NCBI RefSeq assembly: GCF_032854445.1
Contig: NC_088302.1
Span: 5,701,338-5,765,337 of the forward strand
From: Liolophura sinensis
Taxonomy: Eukaryota > Mollusca > Polyplacophora > Chitonida > Chitonidae
Direction: 5' to 3'
Length of the DNA stretch: 64,000 nt
Positions 13,401 to 28,400 of this stretch are shown piece after piece (position 1 is the first letter of the stretch; every line of letters begins with the position of its first letter). The translations under genes and the position numbers were made by a program. The notes beneath the pieces are model-generated. The model saw nothing but the letters and a program-made list of their open reading frames with translations. It searched no databases and was not told where the DNA came from.

Positions 13401-16400
13401 GAAAATCACGTTTTACAGTGTGATTTACAGGTTGTCCGATAGAATCGTGTTCATGAGTCAGTACTATCACTTTGAATAAAGTTAACATTGAGAAGAGGGA
13501 TTTCCACTGCATGAACTATATCCCACATGTTGTCTGTGTTGCATAATTCTGGACCAAGCTTACTTCACCAATTCACCAAAATGATCTTGGTTCAGATTTA
13601 TATAACACTGAGAGTATGGGTTTTACCACTTTCGCCAAATGGTCATTTTAACAATGTCAGGCACCCATTTTCATACTCAAAAGGGACATCTCCACAGGGC
13701 TCTCGTTTAAACATAAGGTTGCTATTTCAGAAAAAAAATTTATTTTTAGTCACAGTAAAACATGTTACGTGTATATTACATTAGAATCGTCAGAGGCGCA
13801 ATGCAAGGAATGATGATTGCTGTAAAGTCAATTGGTCAGCTATCAATGTGCTAGATGGCCAGTTAGAGGTTCCAGACTCTGAGGTCACTTTTTCAAAACA
13901 CAGAAAGACCTCAGCCAACACTATTATAACAATACCTTGTATTTGGCCATGATTTCTGTTGTGTCTTTCTCTGGTAACTGTTGTATTCTCTTTATGACCA
14001 GCTCATAGGCATTTTGTGGAGAGAGTCCTATACAGAGAAACACAAAGCAACAATTTATGTAGATTCAATGTGACCAACACATTTTATAACTGGAACACTA
14101 GGAAAGTCATATTGATTCAGTAATCACAAGTATGTATGTATGCTTGAGGTTTAACGTTTTGTGTGACAAGGTAATGTAAGCTTTTGTGTGACAAGGTAGT
14201 GTAATGTAAGCCTTTGTGTGACATGGTAATAGAAGCTTTTGTGAAACAAGGTAATATCAACTTTTGTGTGACAAGGTAATGTAACCTGTAAGACATGGTA
14301 ATGTAAGCTTTTATGTGACAAGGTAATGTGAGCTTTTGTGTGAAAGGGTAATCAGAGCTTTTGTATGACAAGGTAATGTAACCTGTGAGACCTGTAAGCT
14401 TGTGTGTGACAGGGTTATGTAAGTTTTTGCGTGACAAGGTAATGTGAGCTTTTGTGTGAAAGGGTTATGTAAGCTTTTGTGCGACAAGGTAATGTAAGCC
14501 TTTGTGTGACAAGGAAATGTGAGCTGTGAGACAGGGTAATGTAAGCTTGTGAGTGACAAGGTAATGTAAGTTTTTATGTGATAACGTAGTGTAATCTTTT
14601 GTGTGACAAGGTAATGTTAGCTTTTGTGTGACAAAGAAATGTAAGCTTTTGTGTGACGAGGATATGTGGGCTGTAAGACATGGTAATGTAAGCTTCTGTG
14701 TGATGGGTAATGCAAGTTTTTGTGTGACAAGGTAATGTGAGCTGTAAGATATGGTAATGTAAGCTTCTGTGTGGTGGGGTAATGTAAGTTTTTGTGTGAC
14801 AAGGTAATGATAGCTTTAGTGACAAGGAAATGTGAGCTGTAAAGCATGGTAATGTAAGATTCTGTGTGACATGGTAATGTAAGCTTTTGTGTGACAAGGT
14901 AATGTAGGCTTTTGTGTGACATGGTAAGGTAAGCTTTCCTTCAGATTAACTAAATGATAATATTAATAATAGCTTTTCAACAACAGCTAAACTGGCGTAA
15001 ATTGTTTCCCTTTTCTTCAGACAAGAGAGAAATAGTGTATGTGTCTATTTCAGTCAATGAAACATATACCCACACATTTATACTACAAATAGGCATGCTG
15101 TATTAAATTTGGAAACTGGTGCTCAGCACAAAAAAAAGCAAATCCAATAACAGTGAAAATGCTACTTTTTTTTTTATTTTTGAACAAATGCTCCAGTTAT
15201 CCCTGTCAGATATCCCTACATTTAATAGGCCTGGGAGGCTGCCACTGTTTGGTTTACCTTCTATCTCCAGGCACAGTTTGTGGAGCTGATGTAAGGGGCA
15301 CATGGTACAGATTTGTAGCTTGTTGTGTTCATAGGCTGAAGTAAAGGCCACACGGAGGGCAGTCATTACATCGTCCACCTGGAGAGGAGAGGAGAGAGAT
15401 AACCTTCACACTACCAGTACTAAACTGTAGTATAAACACCCACAAACACCTAATATCCCTAATACACACTGTAATACAGGTAGTCTCCAAGAAGCAGCAG
15501 CCAACATGAAAACATCACACACAAAACTTTGGCGAAATCACTTTTCCTCACAAAACCATTTTGTAGGAACCATACTTTTTGTACATGCACATGTACATAG
15601 GAAATATTTCCTCCGTTGGCCAAACATGGCTTAACACAGGGGGGATACATGTACATGTAAGGTGAAAATATCTTTCACAAAATATGAATTAAAGCTTTCA
15701 GAAAGACTCTGAATTAAATCAAAGCCTGTTGTACTACAGCTCAAGTACATATATGATTTTGCACTAGCAGCTGCCTTTACACATGCATGCATGTTGTGAA
15801 ATAAAACTTCCAATACATGCTATCCGCGTAATATGTTTTCATATGCCAACTTTGCTGTAACTTACACTGCTATAGATTACATGTTTGCATGTTGTAGCCT
15901 CATTAAAATTATTCTTTGCTCACAAGCCCAAGAACAGCCTGATTTATCTGCCTGAAGTCAAGGGAAATTACCTGCACCTCAACCCCAAACAAAAATCACA
16001 GAATGTGAGAACCACCTTTAATCAATTTATTTATTTGATTGGTGTTTTACGCCGTATCATACTCAAGAACCATCTTTAATCGTGTCTTGTACACATACAT
16101 ACCATTTTAAGTAAATATCTTTTACAAGGACATTTTATACCAAGTGCTGACATTAACAGACACACATATACATGTAGACATATGAGTGTCCTTTAGACCC
16201 TATAAGCGTAGGTACGCTTTCAAGGTTTAACTCTTTCTGAGATCATTTTATAACAGAGGTTTATCATTCAATTCAGATGTGCAATACATATCCTCGTTAA
16301 ACACAGTCATGTCTGGTGCAGCGTACATGTAGGAATCTGGATTCGCATTCTAAACCCTAGCCTGTGGTCAGGGAGTGAATGGTGCATGCTGTGCAGCAAC

Positions 16401-19400
16401 CAGACCACCTCCACATGAGCACCCGGCGAATTAAACATGCATGAGCTAATATTAGTCAATGCGGTTTATTTCGAGCCTATGAGTTTACCAGATCTTTGGA
16501 ATGGCACTTGAGGAGGTGGCAGACAAACACATGGTGAGCCTCCCTGGTGATAAACCCAAACACATCCTTCTTCTTACTGCCCTGCAAAAATAACAAATGC
16601 ACACACTAGACTAGCATCAGTCTCTCTTAATCATTCAATTAGATGTAGTTAAATCACAATTAACAAATACCAGTTGAACACATATAGACCTGTTTACACA
16701 AAAAAATCTGAAAACAGAAAGATGTTGACTTTATCTTACCAGAATAAAACAAAAATGTTGTTTACTTTACCCATGAATATAGCAATTCAAGTTGTATTTT
16801 AAAAACTGCCACTAGATTCCACTGCACAAATGAGGCAATGAGTACCTAGCATGGAGTAGATGTGTACTAATGAGTATGTAGCATAGAGTAGATGTGTACT
16901 AATGAGTATGTAGCGTAGAGTAGATGTGTACTAATGAGTACGTAGCATGGAGTAGATGTGTACTAATGAGTATGTCGCGTAGAGTAGATGTGTACTAATG
17001 AGTATGTAGTGTAGAGTAGATGTGTACTTATACATGTAAAGTCACAAAATCTAAAAATAGCAACTATAATACTGTCTACATGCATCAATAGGATAAAAAT
17101 TTGGACATGTGATCATGTGACAACACTTTTTATATATACACGTACAGTATGTAATGGTTGGAGGGTTTTTATATGTGGGCCACACCAGGATTTGAACTCG
17201 GCAGCTTACATGTATGTCCAGCACTCTACCACCTGAACTAAAGAGAAATTCCCACTAACTACCATTAGCATAAGCACCGTAAAGCTGCTCCAGTTATACA
17301 CTCGTTCTCACTTCAATCCCTTCTCTCTCCTAAGACACGTTCACAGGCCCAGAGCCCCATGCTTCTTAGAATCTGTTTGGTCACAGCACCAGTGTAATGG
17401 TTGAAAGACCTTACTAGGTGGGTCACGCTAAGATTTGAACTCGGGTCTCAGCAACCAAGTCCAGTCCAGTGCTCAAGTCCAGTGCTCTACCAAATGAGCT
17501 CACGCACATAACGTATATAGAATACCAGTACATGTAAGCTGAACTCAGAACTGCTGCTGAGACATGTACTGACCAGGGTATGTGTATAATATTTACAGTA
17601 CGTAATATACAAATGTGAAATAGACAAAAGGATACATATATATACATACAGCGCATACTTAGCTGTGTTGGTTACATATATGCACACCTGAAGAAAAAAC
17701 CTCTGTAACTTGTTTGTAATCATCTCTATTTCATGGATTTACACATACATGTAAAACTATTTTACAGAGTAAATGAAGCCAGATTAACACTGAAGAGGTA
17801 CATGTATATCCTCTTTAGCGTCAGAAGCGATACTTTCCTGTACAAAATGTTTTCTTGGAACAGGATGCTGGGCATGCGCACAGTGTAAGTCTGCTAACCC
17901 TTTGTTCAACACTATTTACACACATTGGGGCACATCCTCAGGAGACAGCTGTCTATTTATTCAGTGAGTGTAAATACATTCAGGTATTTTACTGTCAGAT
18001 GTAGGTAGCACTATCAGTGACAAGTACAGTACATAGAAAGTAAATAATATATTTTAAATGAACTGCTATATGTACATGTACCTTCACAACCTGTAAGAAG
18101 AGGTACAAAAATGTACACTGCCCTGTTACGTGTAGGCACATAAACAACCTGGTTTTGTAACTTTCAGAGCTATTGGTATACTGTATATGTACATTTACTT
18201 ATGTTATATATGAATGCATTGATACATGCAGCAAACACCTGTTCCTGTACACATTCACAGAAAGTTTCACACAGGTACAATGTCTTTTAGGACAATGTTT
18301 GTGAGAGCGAGGTCACTGAGTCTGCTCAAAGTGAGAAACGGGTACTTGTACATGTCAGGTCTTGAAATGTTTTCACCCGGGAGCCATTGGCCCCTAGACA
18401 TAAAAGTTCTAGGGGCCAAATAATTTTTTCTGAGGCCATCTATACGCAGAGATTTATTTTCAGCAATCGAGGAAAATGTTATGGTCCTTGTAGATTTCTG
18501 TTATGTAGTGAACATGTTTTGCACTGCCTTTGTTGCAGTAGTGCTTTGTGAGCAATTCACAACCAAAGTTTAATCCATTTATTTATTTATTTGATTGGTG
18601 TTTTATGCCGTACTCAAGAATATTTCACTTATTCGACGGCGGCCAGCATTATGGTGGGTGGAAACAGGGCAGCGCCCGCGGGAAGCCCACTGCCATCCCC
18701 AGGTTGCGAGCAAACCTTCCCACGTACGGCTGGAGAGGAATCCCTCATGAGCTGAACTCACAGCGACTGCACTGGTGAGAGGCTCTTGGGTCATTACGTT
18801 GCGCTAGCATGCTAACCAACTGACCCACAGAGGCCCAATCAAGGTTTGAAACTTGTAATTCACAGAGATTTTCATTGTCAGTAAACGGCCTGTTATTCTT
18901 GGCAACAAAGAAAGCAGTTCGGAATTGCTTTTCCACCATGGATATTTCTGCACTGTTCATTTTTTGTAGGCCTTGTAAAACTGGTGTATCTGAAGACTTT
19001 CCTGCTTTTTCAGCCTTGGAAGCTAACAAAGAGGCTCTGTGCGTTTCTGATGCCTCATGATCTAACTTTATACTGTTCATTCCAGCCGCAAAGCCAGAAT
19101 TTTTTTTCGAGTCAAATATTTTGCGTAAATCACATGTCATGAGATCTGTGTTGTGGTCAAACTTCATCCATGGCCTATTAACGGTCCATGCTTGGTGAAA
19201 AGTTCTTTTCGTGATTTTGTTCTGGGTCCCATCCTTGGAAATGTCGGTGACTGAAGGTCGTTTAGGGCCCCGGCAAGGTGGAGATTGCGGGGAGAAGGAG
19301 AAGGATAGGTCGGCCCTTGCCCTTGGAGTTGGAGGCAGCGTTGTTGTTGCACCACTAGAGGTACCGGGTGTAGGATCAGCATAATCGTTTTCAATTTTGA

Positions 19401-22400
19401 AATCCAGCAGAAAACCTTTTGTTTTCCTCTTTTGCGCCCACTGTGGCAAAGTTGATGATTAGCAACAAATATGCTATACCTGTCAAAACAAAATTTACAG
19501 AATGCCGCCACATGGCCTAGCGAAAAGTGCCACCAGAACGAGGCATTACTGTAGAAACAAACAGAATGGTCTACAAGCGCATGTGCAGAAAGCCTCCTCT
19601 GCTGTATATGGGATATTTCATGTAAGTAGTGTGCATACGCTGTGACCAACACAAGACCGCATAATGGGAGATTGGAATCTGCAATTTTCATTATCAGAGT
19701 GTCATAGCGATCCACCACAAAATTTTCAATTGCCAAAACACTGTTGTACTCGCAAGTGGCGAATTAGTGCCCAGTAATTTCAAGCCCTGCATGTACATAT
19801 GTGCATACACAAAATTAACATTAGAATTTCATTCACCATGATTAAAGAGACAATGCTTTTTAACAAAGCCCTGAGTTTACCTGAGAGACTGATGGGATGT
19901 CCTTGAACTTGCGCTCCAGCATGGATGACTTCAGGTCAGGGCTGATCAGCGTGATCTCGTTTTGACCCAGCCTGAATAGCATCGTCCTGTTCCTGTCTGC
20001 CTTGCTGTACACTGGCAACTGGACGTGAGTTCCATTTCCTTGCGTGGGGAGGTTGCTGACATCCGTACAGGGCTGAGAGAGGCGTGGGGTGGAGGACGGC
20101 CCGTCTATGCTATCCTGACTCGGGCAGGACGCAGAGGCATCATTGCTGTGAACACTGCCTGAACCGTCCAAAATCTCTGTGGAACTCCCTCCAATCTGAC
20201 CACTGCCCAGTATGTCATCTGCACTGCTGTCCACACTCCCGTCCCCATAACCAAGCTTCTCGTGTTGTCTGCCCAAGTCATTTTCTGTCACTGTCACACT
20301 GCCTTCTAAGTTCGCAGGCAGACTTTTAACGCTTGCACCACTGGCATGCCGATTACGTTTCTCTGCTTCTTCAACCACTGTATTGTTCTGTAAGTCAGGT
20401 TCTTTGGATTCAAACTTTTCGGCTAGGTCATCAACGTAATGCGACGTTATTTTTTCACCATGGACAATGACACGTCCTATATAGAGCACCTCATAGAAGG
20501 CCTTGGCAGTACATTGGTCCTCCGCCATATCATCCCAGAGCGTACCAATCCCTGGCCTCTTACTGCTCGCCTCCTGCGTGGCATCACGGATAGCCTGGAA
20601 AAGGTCGGGCACCTGGAGAACAACAGACAAGTAGAATTATGCCAGAGTCAAGTCAAGTCAAGAAAAAACGAGGGCAAAATCATAGCCGATGCAGCAAATA
20701 CATGAAAATGCCAGAGTTGAACAGATGTACAGTGCATGAATGGTCAAAAACATCATCTTCCACTCTCCTGTATGAAGGGCCCAAAACGGCTGCAATAAAC
20801 ACAATAATAGCCTATGATTCAACAGATGGTATCACAATAAAGTATACAAGATATAGTGGTACGCATACTTTTATCATACTTTCGGCAGACTGGAGGTTGA
20901 CTATCTTTTGCTTAGACCTTGCTTTTGGCGAGGACTGTCTGCATGTAGTATTTGTATAAACACGTAATATACATATAGATGTGAAACTATCATTGTGTTA
21001 TTAAAGAAGCATCTTGTCATCACACACACACAATCAAGCATCAACAATGCATGTAGATCCACTGCTATGTCAACACTCTCTGAACCAATGCAGAAGTTTT
21101 CATATATGAAATTTCTCAAAGTCTATAGATGTACATGTACGTTTAATTCACGGTCTGATTCGGGTTTTATTGTCAAGAGAAACAGATTACCTTTGTGTAT
21201 TAAACAATTTGACAAACATACAAGTAATCTGGTAATAGTACTTGCACACAAACAGTTAACATGCACATGCACTGTACAGTGTACAAAGCCAGGACAGCAC
21301 ATGCACTGTACAGTATACACAGTCATGACCACACATGTACAGTACACACAGTCATGATCGCACATGTACAGTACACACAGTCATGATCGTACATGTACAG
21401 TACACACAGTCAAGACTGCACATGCACCGTAAAGTATACACAGTCATGACCGCACATGCACTGTACAGTGCACACAGTCATGACCGCACATGCGCTGTAT
21501 AGTACACAGTCATGACCGCACATGCAATGTACTGTATAAACAGTCATGACTGCACATGCACCGTACAATGTACACTGTCATGACTGCAGTACCGCAGTAC
21601 AGTACGTGTACAGTACACACAGTCATGAGTGCACATGCATTGTACAGTATACACAGCCATGACTGTACATGAACTGTACAGTACACACAGTCATGACCGT
21701 ACACCAGGACTAAGCCATGTACATGTTCCACTCAATCAGGAATGTTCATTTTTAAAACTTAAATGTATTCATTAACACTTACATGTTAATCTATAGCAGA
21801 GTGTCCAAAAATATACATGTACATGTATTAAGTTAAAATGTGGTATATACATTAGTATATATAAATGATTTTTTTGCACAGTGAAGGTTGAATATCATAA
21901 ATATTTTTTGAGTGAAAACTGAAAGTGATAACTCATGAGACCCATGGTTATAATCTCCACTTAATTCTCCAGAAAAATATTTATGATATCTAACCTTCAT
22001 TGTGCAATATTTTATTTATTCTGACGTAGGAGTGTTAAAGTTGACTGAACTGAGCTCGGTTTAACATGTCATCAAAACACAAAATGTTTCCTTTTTGACT
22101 TCAGGGCATCTGAGTGTGTAATAACAGAAGTGATATCTAATTGTGATGAGATATCCCCTTTATCAGTGAGAGAAATCCTGACAATTCACCTTTATATAAT
22201 TAATAAATAAAACTATTATGGTTTATATAATAATCCTCTTAATACACTTGATAGTAAGAGCACACCTGTACATAATAGGGTATGTACAGTATGAACTATT
22301 CTAGGATGAGGATGAGAAGCACTTTCGGCAAAACTTATTTTATGAATATCAAAATACATGCATATCAAGTATACACTGTACACATTGAGACTGCCATGCA

Positions 22401-25400
22401 GCATCCGGATGATTGGGCTGATCTATTTCACAGGGTAATAACATTTCTGTTAATGGAGTTTTATAAGTTATTAAAACCATATATAGAACTGGTATAGTTG
22501 GGCTTTTAAGTCAGCACACAGACAGTGTTAAATTAAACTACATATTCAGGTGAAGTAATTCTCAAACAGTACAGAGGCTTTGTTTATATGACCCGCTAGG
22601 TCAATTTGACCCCCTCAGTGGCCATTAAGGTTAGTTTCTACCTGCCCCCACCTGCATATCAATGAGATCATCTTGAGGTTCATACTGAGGTGGAGGTTGA
22701 AAGTAAACTGAAACTGACCAGCCAGCCATGAAAGCCAAGTGCATGTAACTGTACTTTCAACACTAAAATAGCAATCATGCTGGTGTTTCTCGGCTAGAAA
22801 CCTCTCCAGGCTACATGTATTTAACACATTAAAGAAGGAAAAAATGCAAACACAGCACACAGTATAGTATTGTCTTCCGATCTAAATTGATCAAAGGTAA
22901 TTTTACTGACCATTTCCGAAGATAGGACACGCAAAGGGCGGAAACAAACACGAGTGACTTAAGTGATCTTCGTGCAATCAAGCAATATAAAAACAAGGTT
23001 TTAGTACTGAGCAAGCATACGTGTGATGAGGAAAAGAATATAAAATCTAAATATCACATTTACTTGTGTGATTCTCACATACATGTATCAAGGCACCTGT
23101 AGCTTTGTACAGCTTGGTGATATTAGAACAGCTCAAGCCACACAAGATACATGTAAACGAAATTACCTGTACCTCAGCTGGCCTACTGATTGAACACACA
23201 CTGCCTACACATACATAACAAGTACCCATGTATATGTACATTACCGTTAATGTCATAATAGTTACATAACAGTCTGATGATGTCATGTCTAAACATGAGT
23301 GTGCCTATATGTATATAAAGGTGATGTCACTTAACCGCAAATTTCTGTTTCAATACATTATGTCTTGACAATCATGCCCACTGAGAAATGATAATTTGCT
23401 TAATTTATTTAGATGTGTTTAACATCATACTCAAGACTTTTCCACGGTCAGCTGGCAGATGGCAGTCAGTTTTATGGGTGAGGGAAACTGCAGTGCCACA
23501 GGTAAACTATCACCATTTGGCCATTTGGTAAAGAACTTTCAGAATACATGTAGTCTTCATACACATAAACTTTGAACTGCCTAAACATTCACATAGACAA
23601 GTTATTATCAACAAGGACCCACAAACATTGAATGTGAGATCAGACAAATTTACAAATTCCCTGCTCAAGGCCGGATTTGAACCTGCATCTAGTGATCGAA
23701 GTTAAGCACTTTACAACCACTCTGCCGTTGTCTGCTGCCTGAAAAATTTAGGAGAATCAACAACCATAATATGTGACTGTTTGAAATTAAACAAAATCCT
23801 TAAATGTAATACAATGTATGTAAATATGTCTTCTTTTCCAATTTGTGAAATACAGCATATACATACACAAGTACAATATTAAACTCACATGATTATTTCA
23901 ATCAAAACATGTACATGTAGTACGTATGTTTCAAAATTTATGTGAATATGTTTCTTGTTACTTTCACATATTCCTGTACACCATGTCATCATATGCACAC
24001 ACATTGATTCTGTATAAAATACATGACATTTCATAGGTTTCGCTTTATACCTGTTTATACAAAAGTACACTGAAGACAATTTCGTCTGTCATCAAACACA
24101 CTGACAAATGACCAGAAGCTTTGAAATACCTTGTCATCAAAGAAGTGGACTTTTCTTGGAGTTCTCCTGTGAGCAGTAACATGTGTCCTGCCCCTGGCTG
24201 TGGGGCTGTCAACGGACAAACCACCTGGGGGCATCCTGATCCCAAACAGCAACTTAATTCCACACCACACGTGGTAAAAATTCAGTGAGAACAGTTTATC
24301 TTGCCAGATGGATACACATACTGTACGTGTACAACTAAAGATGTTTGTGCTAATTTGCCACAAGATGCACGTGAAATGGTTTAGTAACTACATATACACA
24401 TACATGTGCAGACTCCAGAACAAAATTTCTCAAATGCTAATTATTACATGTACAAGTACATGCTATCATAAGCAATGCACAATCAGGTATGCATATTCCA
24501 GTATTTCCAACCTCTAACCAGATGAATGAGAGCTGTACACTGTAGGACTTCCAGACGAAGAGAACTTCAAAAACCCTGGTCACCACATGTAAACGTAGAT
24601 ATGTGAAAGCTGAAGACAAGCAACCTGAATAGTGACTTCAGTACTCTGAACAGCGAGCGATTTCCTTCCCATGGCCAATCAGAGTGCTAAGTTTATTAAT
24701 AGCTGTGATATACGAACTGATCAGCGATATGAATACATAAGTCCACTGTGCCAAATGACAGTCTGCTTGAGTGTCATCAGCGAGTTCACCAATAAGGCCA
24801 GCATGTTCACTATCAGTATCATAAACAAGGGGGAGGGGCCTAGGCAGTTATTAGACCTTGTCAATGCATGCACAGGTAAACTGATAAGAATGGTCATAAA
24901 CTAAGGTGAAAGTACAGTTGTATGTATGTATTTATCCTTAGGGTATTACGTCGTACTGAAATTTTTTGCACTCAAAGTGAAAGTACAAGGCAGCCAGTAA
25001 GATCGTATTATAACACATGTACTTGTATTACATATACATGTCATTCAATATGGCCAAGTCTTTATGAATAGAATACTGTAAATAAATAAAATTAAATTTA
25101 TAACATTAAGCAGCACATGACACCAGAGAATGACACATGACCTTCAGCCAAGGATCCTCCAGTGAATTTCAGGACATCTAACTTGTACATGAGTATAGTC
25201 ATATCATACATCCCATCTAATGTGTGGCTCAAATGACAAGTACAAGTACCTACATGTATAATATCTTGGGAAGTCACGTGGATCGGTATACATGTGTTGT
25301 CTCCATCCTCGGTCCACTCCCCTTTCTGATTTACACATGTAATATCGGTACAAAAGTCTTCTAACTACAGACACACCCACAAATACTAAAGAACACTTAC

Positions 25401-28400
25401 GTTCTCCCATGAAGCTTGTGTCTGCACATCACAGGCTCTCCCTAATACATGTATATCCATCTCTCAATCTTCCTCAATAACCCTAGATGTTGGCAGATCT
25501 AAATATCAGACAGCCTCTTTAGTTTACCGACACTACATATGTATCCAATAGACCTACAATGCAGCCATCTCCGACCACTAAGTTCAGTATGGCCATTCAC
25601 AAAAATGTTCTGCTTTACGTTCCTTGGATGATAGCATTAGGAAGTCATTACATGCTTACTCACACCTGTACCTCACAACCAATATAAATTGCTTGCTCAA
25701 CTGCACTGTGTGATCAAAACCATCTTAACCATGTCTTCTTACCCACAAGTTAAGGTTTAAGTGACTGATATAAATATACATGTATCCATGCTTTGTAAAT
25801 CTCCAACCTTTTCAAACACTAAAGCACTTCTTTCATTGGGTTTTACCCATACAGTCATTGTTAAAATGATACCAAACACGATTTGTTTGTGTCATTAAAG
25901 ACGCAAACTTAAAACAAAATGTACAAATTATTTCTCTACATCCTACAGTTCTACCAGAATGTTTCAAAAATATTGGTTGATGACACAGTTGAAAAGGTTG
26001 AAGAATTAGGGTATATTTGCATGTAATTAAACACCTGTACATACATGTGGGCCAATGTTTTCACATGTTCAGCAATATTATGCATCCATTGCAACGAAGT
26101 GTTAATAAGTTCTTCCTTGGATTGGAAATTTTCGATTGTCTGCCTTGAAACTGGAAACAGAGAATTACTAAGACTGGCCTCACTGACCTGGAATCTATTC
26201 ACTGGCTAAAATAAAGGTATGCTTCCTGTGCTCATTTATCAGTACAGGATATTGTCCCACATGACACGATACCAGGAAGTATGTAGATATGACTTTAAAA
26301 CACAATGACATAATATTTACATTTTGCCATAGACTTTTATATCAATAGGTATCTCTGTAAAGCGTATTGAAAGTGCACGTAATGGCAAACACAATCTGTA
26401 TTATTATACGGCTTGTACATGGAGACATATTTCATTACACAAGAATTTATGACGTTTCAGCAAATGGGATTTCAGCACCAATGCAGTACACAAAAGACAT
26501 AACACGTTAACATAACAACAGTAAGGTGTTTCACCTTGAGGTCAGTACTTAAAAATGCGACTTTTCTGGTAAGAAATTAAACTTCATAAAAAACTCTTTC
26601 AGTGGCCTTTTTAAGGTGGATGAATTGATCCGAATCAAGCAAAATGTGTCCCTTGAAAAACGCCTAACAGTAATTTCTTAAGGGTTGTACAGTTTTTTTT
26701 TCTATTCACTATAAGATGATCGAAATAATGACAATGTCTTGTTACATCCCAAACACTCATTCATTCCCATACAGGCTGAAATCAATGAGCAGGGGCCTGG
26801 CTATAAGCAATATCTATCAAGAGCTGCTGCTGCTGCTGTTGCTGCATTCACCATGATGAACCAAGAAGATTTAAAGTATAATCTCCATGGAAACAAAACC
26901 GTGTTTATTGTTCTTTCCTTATGTTCTCAGGAGAGACTGCTGCATGATATGGCTCAGTCATTTTGCAACATTTGTCAGCTCAGTATCACAGGTGTCAAAG
27001 GTCATGACCCAGAGTGTCAACCCATTACTGAAGTGCACCTTCATCAATGGGCCACACATCATGGTGTATGTGCATGTCACTAATCATGAGATACTACACT
27101 TCATAGATACAAGTACTTACAACTCAAAGCCTTAGCAGGGTTTTAATTTAGAAAAGGAGAAGGAGGTCAAAGTTCAAACGTAGGCGGCTGAATTGAAAGT
27201 AACTATGTCACAATTTCTATTGATTTGAACTGTAAGAATATTCAAAGTAGGCGGCTACAGGGATGGCAGTAGACAGCTGTCTGCAGTCTGCTACTTGCCC
27301 TTTATGAACACCCTGCTTAACATGTGGTAATAATTTGTCATACAAAGCTATTAAAATGTACAATTGAATCATTAAAAGCATGATATAAAGGTAAAAGCAT
27401 GTATACATGTACTTCTACCTGAGCTCAAAGAAAATACAATGTACATGTACAAAGGAACAATTACATACCTGTAAGGTGTATTGAATTTATTTTTTTATTT
27501 TTTATACACGTAGTTTTAAGCTGGTGAAAGAGCTGATTTTTCAGCATCATGTACAAGTATTCACATTATTACAATAGTTACAATGTTATTTATTTCTTTG
27601 ATTGGTGTTTTACACTGTACTCAAAAGTATTTTTCTTATGCATTATGGAGGGAGGAAACTGGGCACAGCCCAGAGAAACCCATAACCATCTGCAGTTTAA
27701 TGCAAGACCTTCTCATGCAATATCTGAATACAATTTTATTTACAGTTGGTCCCCGTCAAAATGCTATGCTTTTCTTGTCCTAAATACTTATTTCCAGTCT
27801 TGGACTTGAAGACATAAAATGGACATACATTTGCATGTAGATGTACACTTCTATAATACCTCATAACATGGACATGCTCGTGGACATCCATTATGACTTG
27901 AATGAGCGAGCAGTATACGTCAGTGCAGTGCGCTTGTGCACTCTCAACAAATGACAGGACAGCATGATGTTAATGTACAGTTTTTTAACAACTCATTCAA
28001 TAAGAATCACAAAAAGTCAGGTGCCATCATGTTACTATTTTAGACTTATAAATCCCTAAGCAGAGAGAGGTGTTAATCTGCCCACACACATGTTGCCATT
28101 CATTTACATGTGCAGCACAGTGAGATACATGTATATGTCGTCAGGAGGTGGTGGAAGGCTGTACATCATAAAGTAACACAATTCATAATTTAATCTTCAC
28201 CTAATATTAGCTCTTGTACACGAGGAAAACTTTACAAGAAGTGAATATGACAATCTTAATCCCATCAACAACTAAATGCATTTGCATTTTTACATTTATA
28301 TGAATGGAGGTCGGAATAACGTCAGAAATGTGGTTGTACAGGTACACATATATGCAGTAGGCATGACAAGATCACAGGTTTAAATTAGGTACATGACTGT

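Larger units (their letters stand above)
16582..19880 (-). other. Intron 2 of the TBC1D1/4-like gene
   Basis: It contains a 32-bp array, two tRNA-derived SINE heads, a full SINE and a transposase-related pseudogene. Each is listed separately. The rest is AT-rich with ACATGTAC motifs. Confidence 0.8.

Noticed and set aside
14117-14922. Minus-strand frames rich in SLHYLVTQK as a repetitive protein
   Set aside because: Encoded by the 25-bp array; several frames are open at once.
17155-17512. tRNA genes (also at 23680-23740 and 34540-34610)
   Set aside because: Only A/B boxes are kept, arms do not pair into a full cloverleaf by eye, and the flanks are repeated, so these are SINE heads.
19164-19736. 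190-codon minus-strand frame as a gene
   Set aside because: It overlaps the transposase-related fragment in another frame and has no recognisable motif.
26739-27083. 114-codon plus-strand frame with an Ala run
   Set aside because: The Ala run comes from a GCTGCTGCTG tract; no domain or splice partner is seen.
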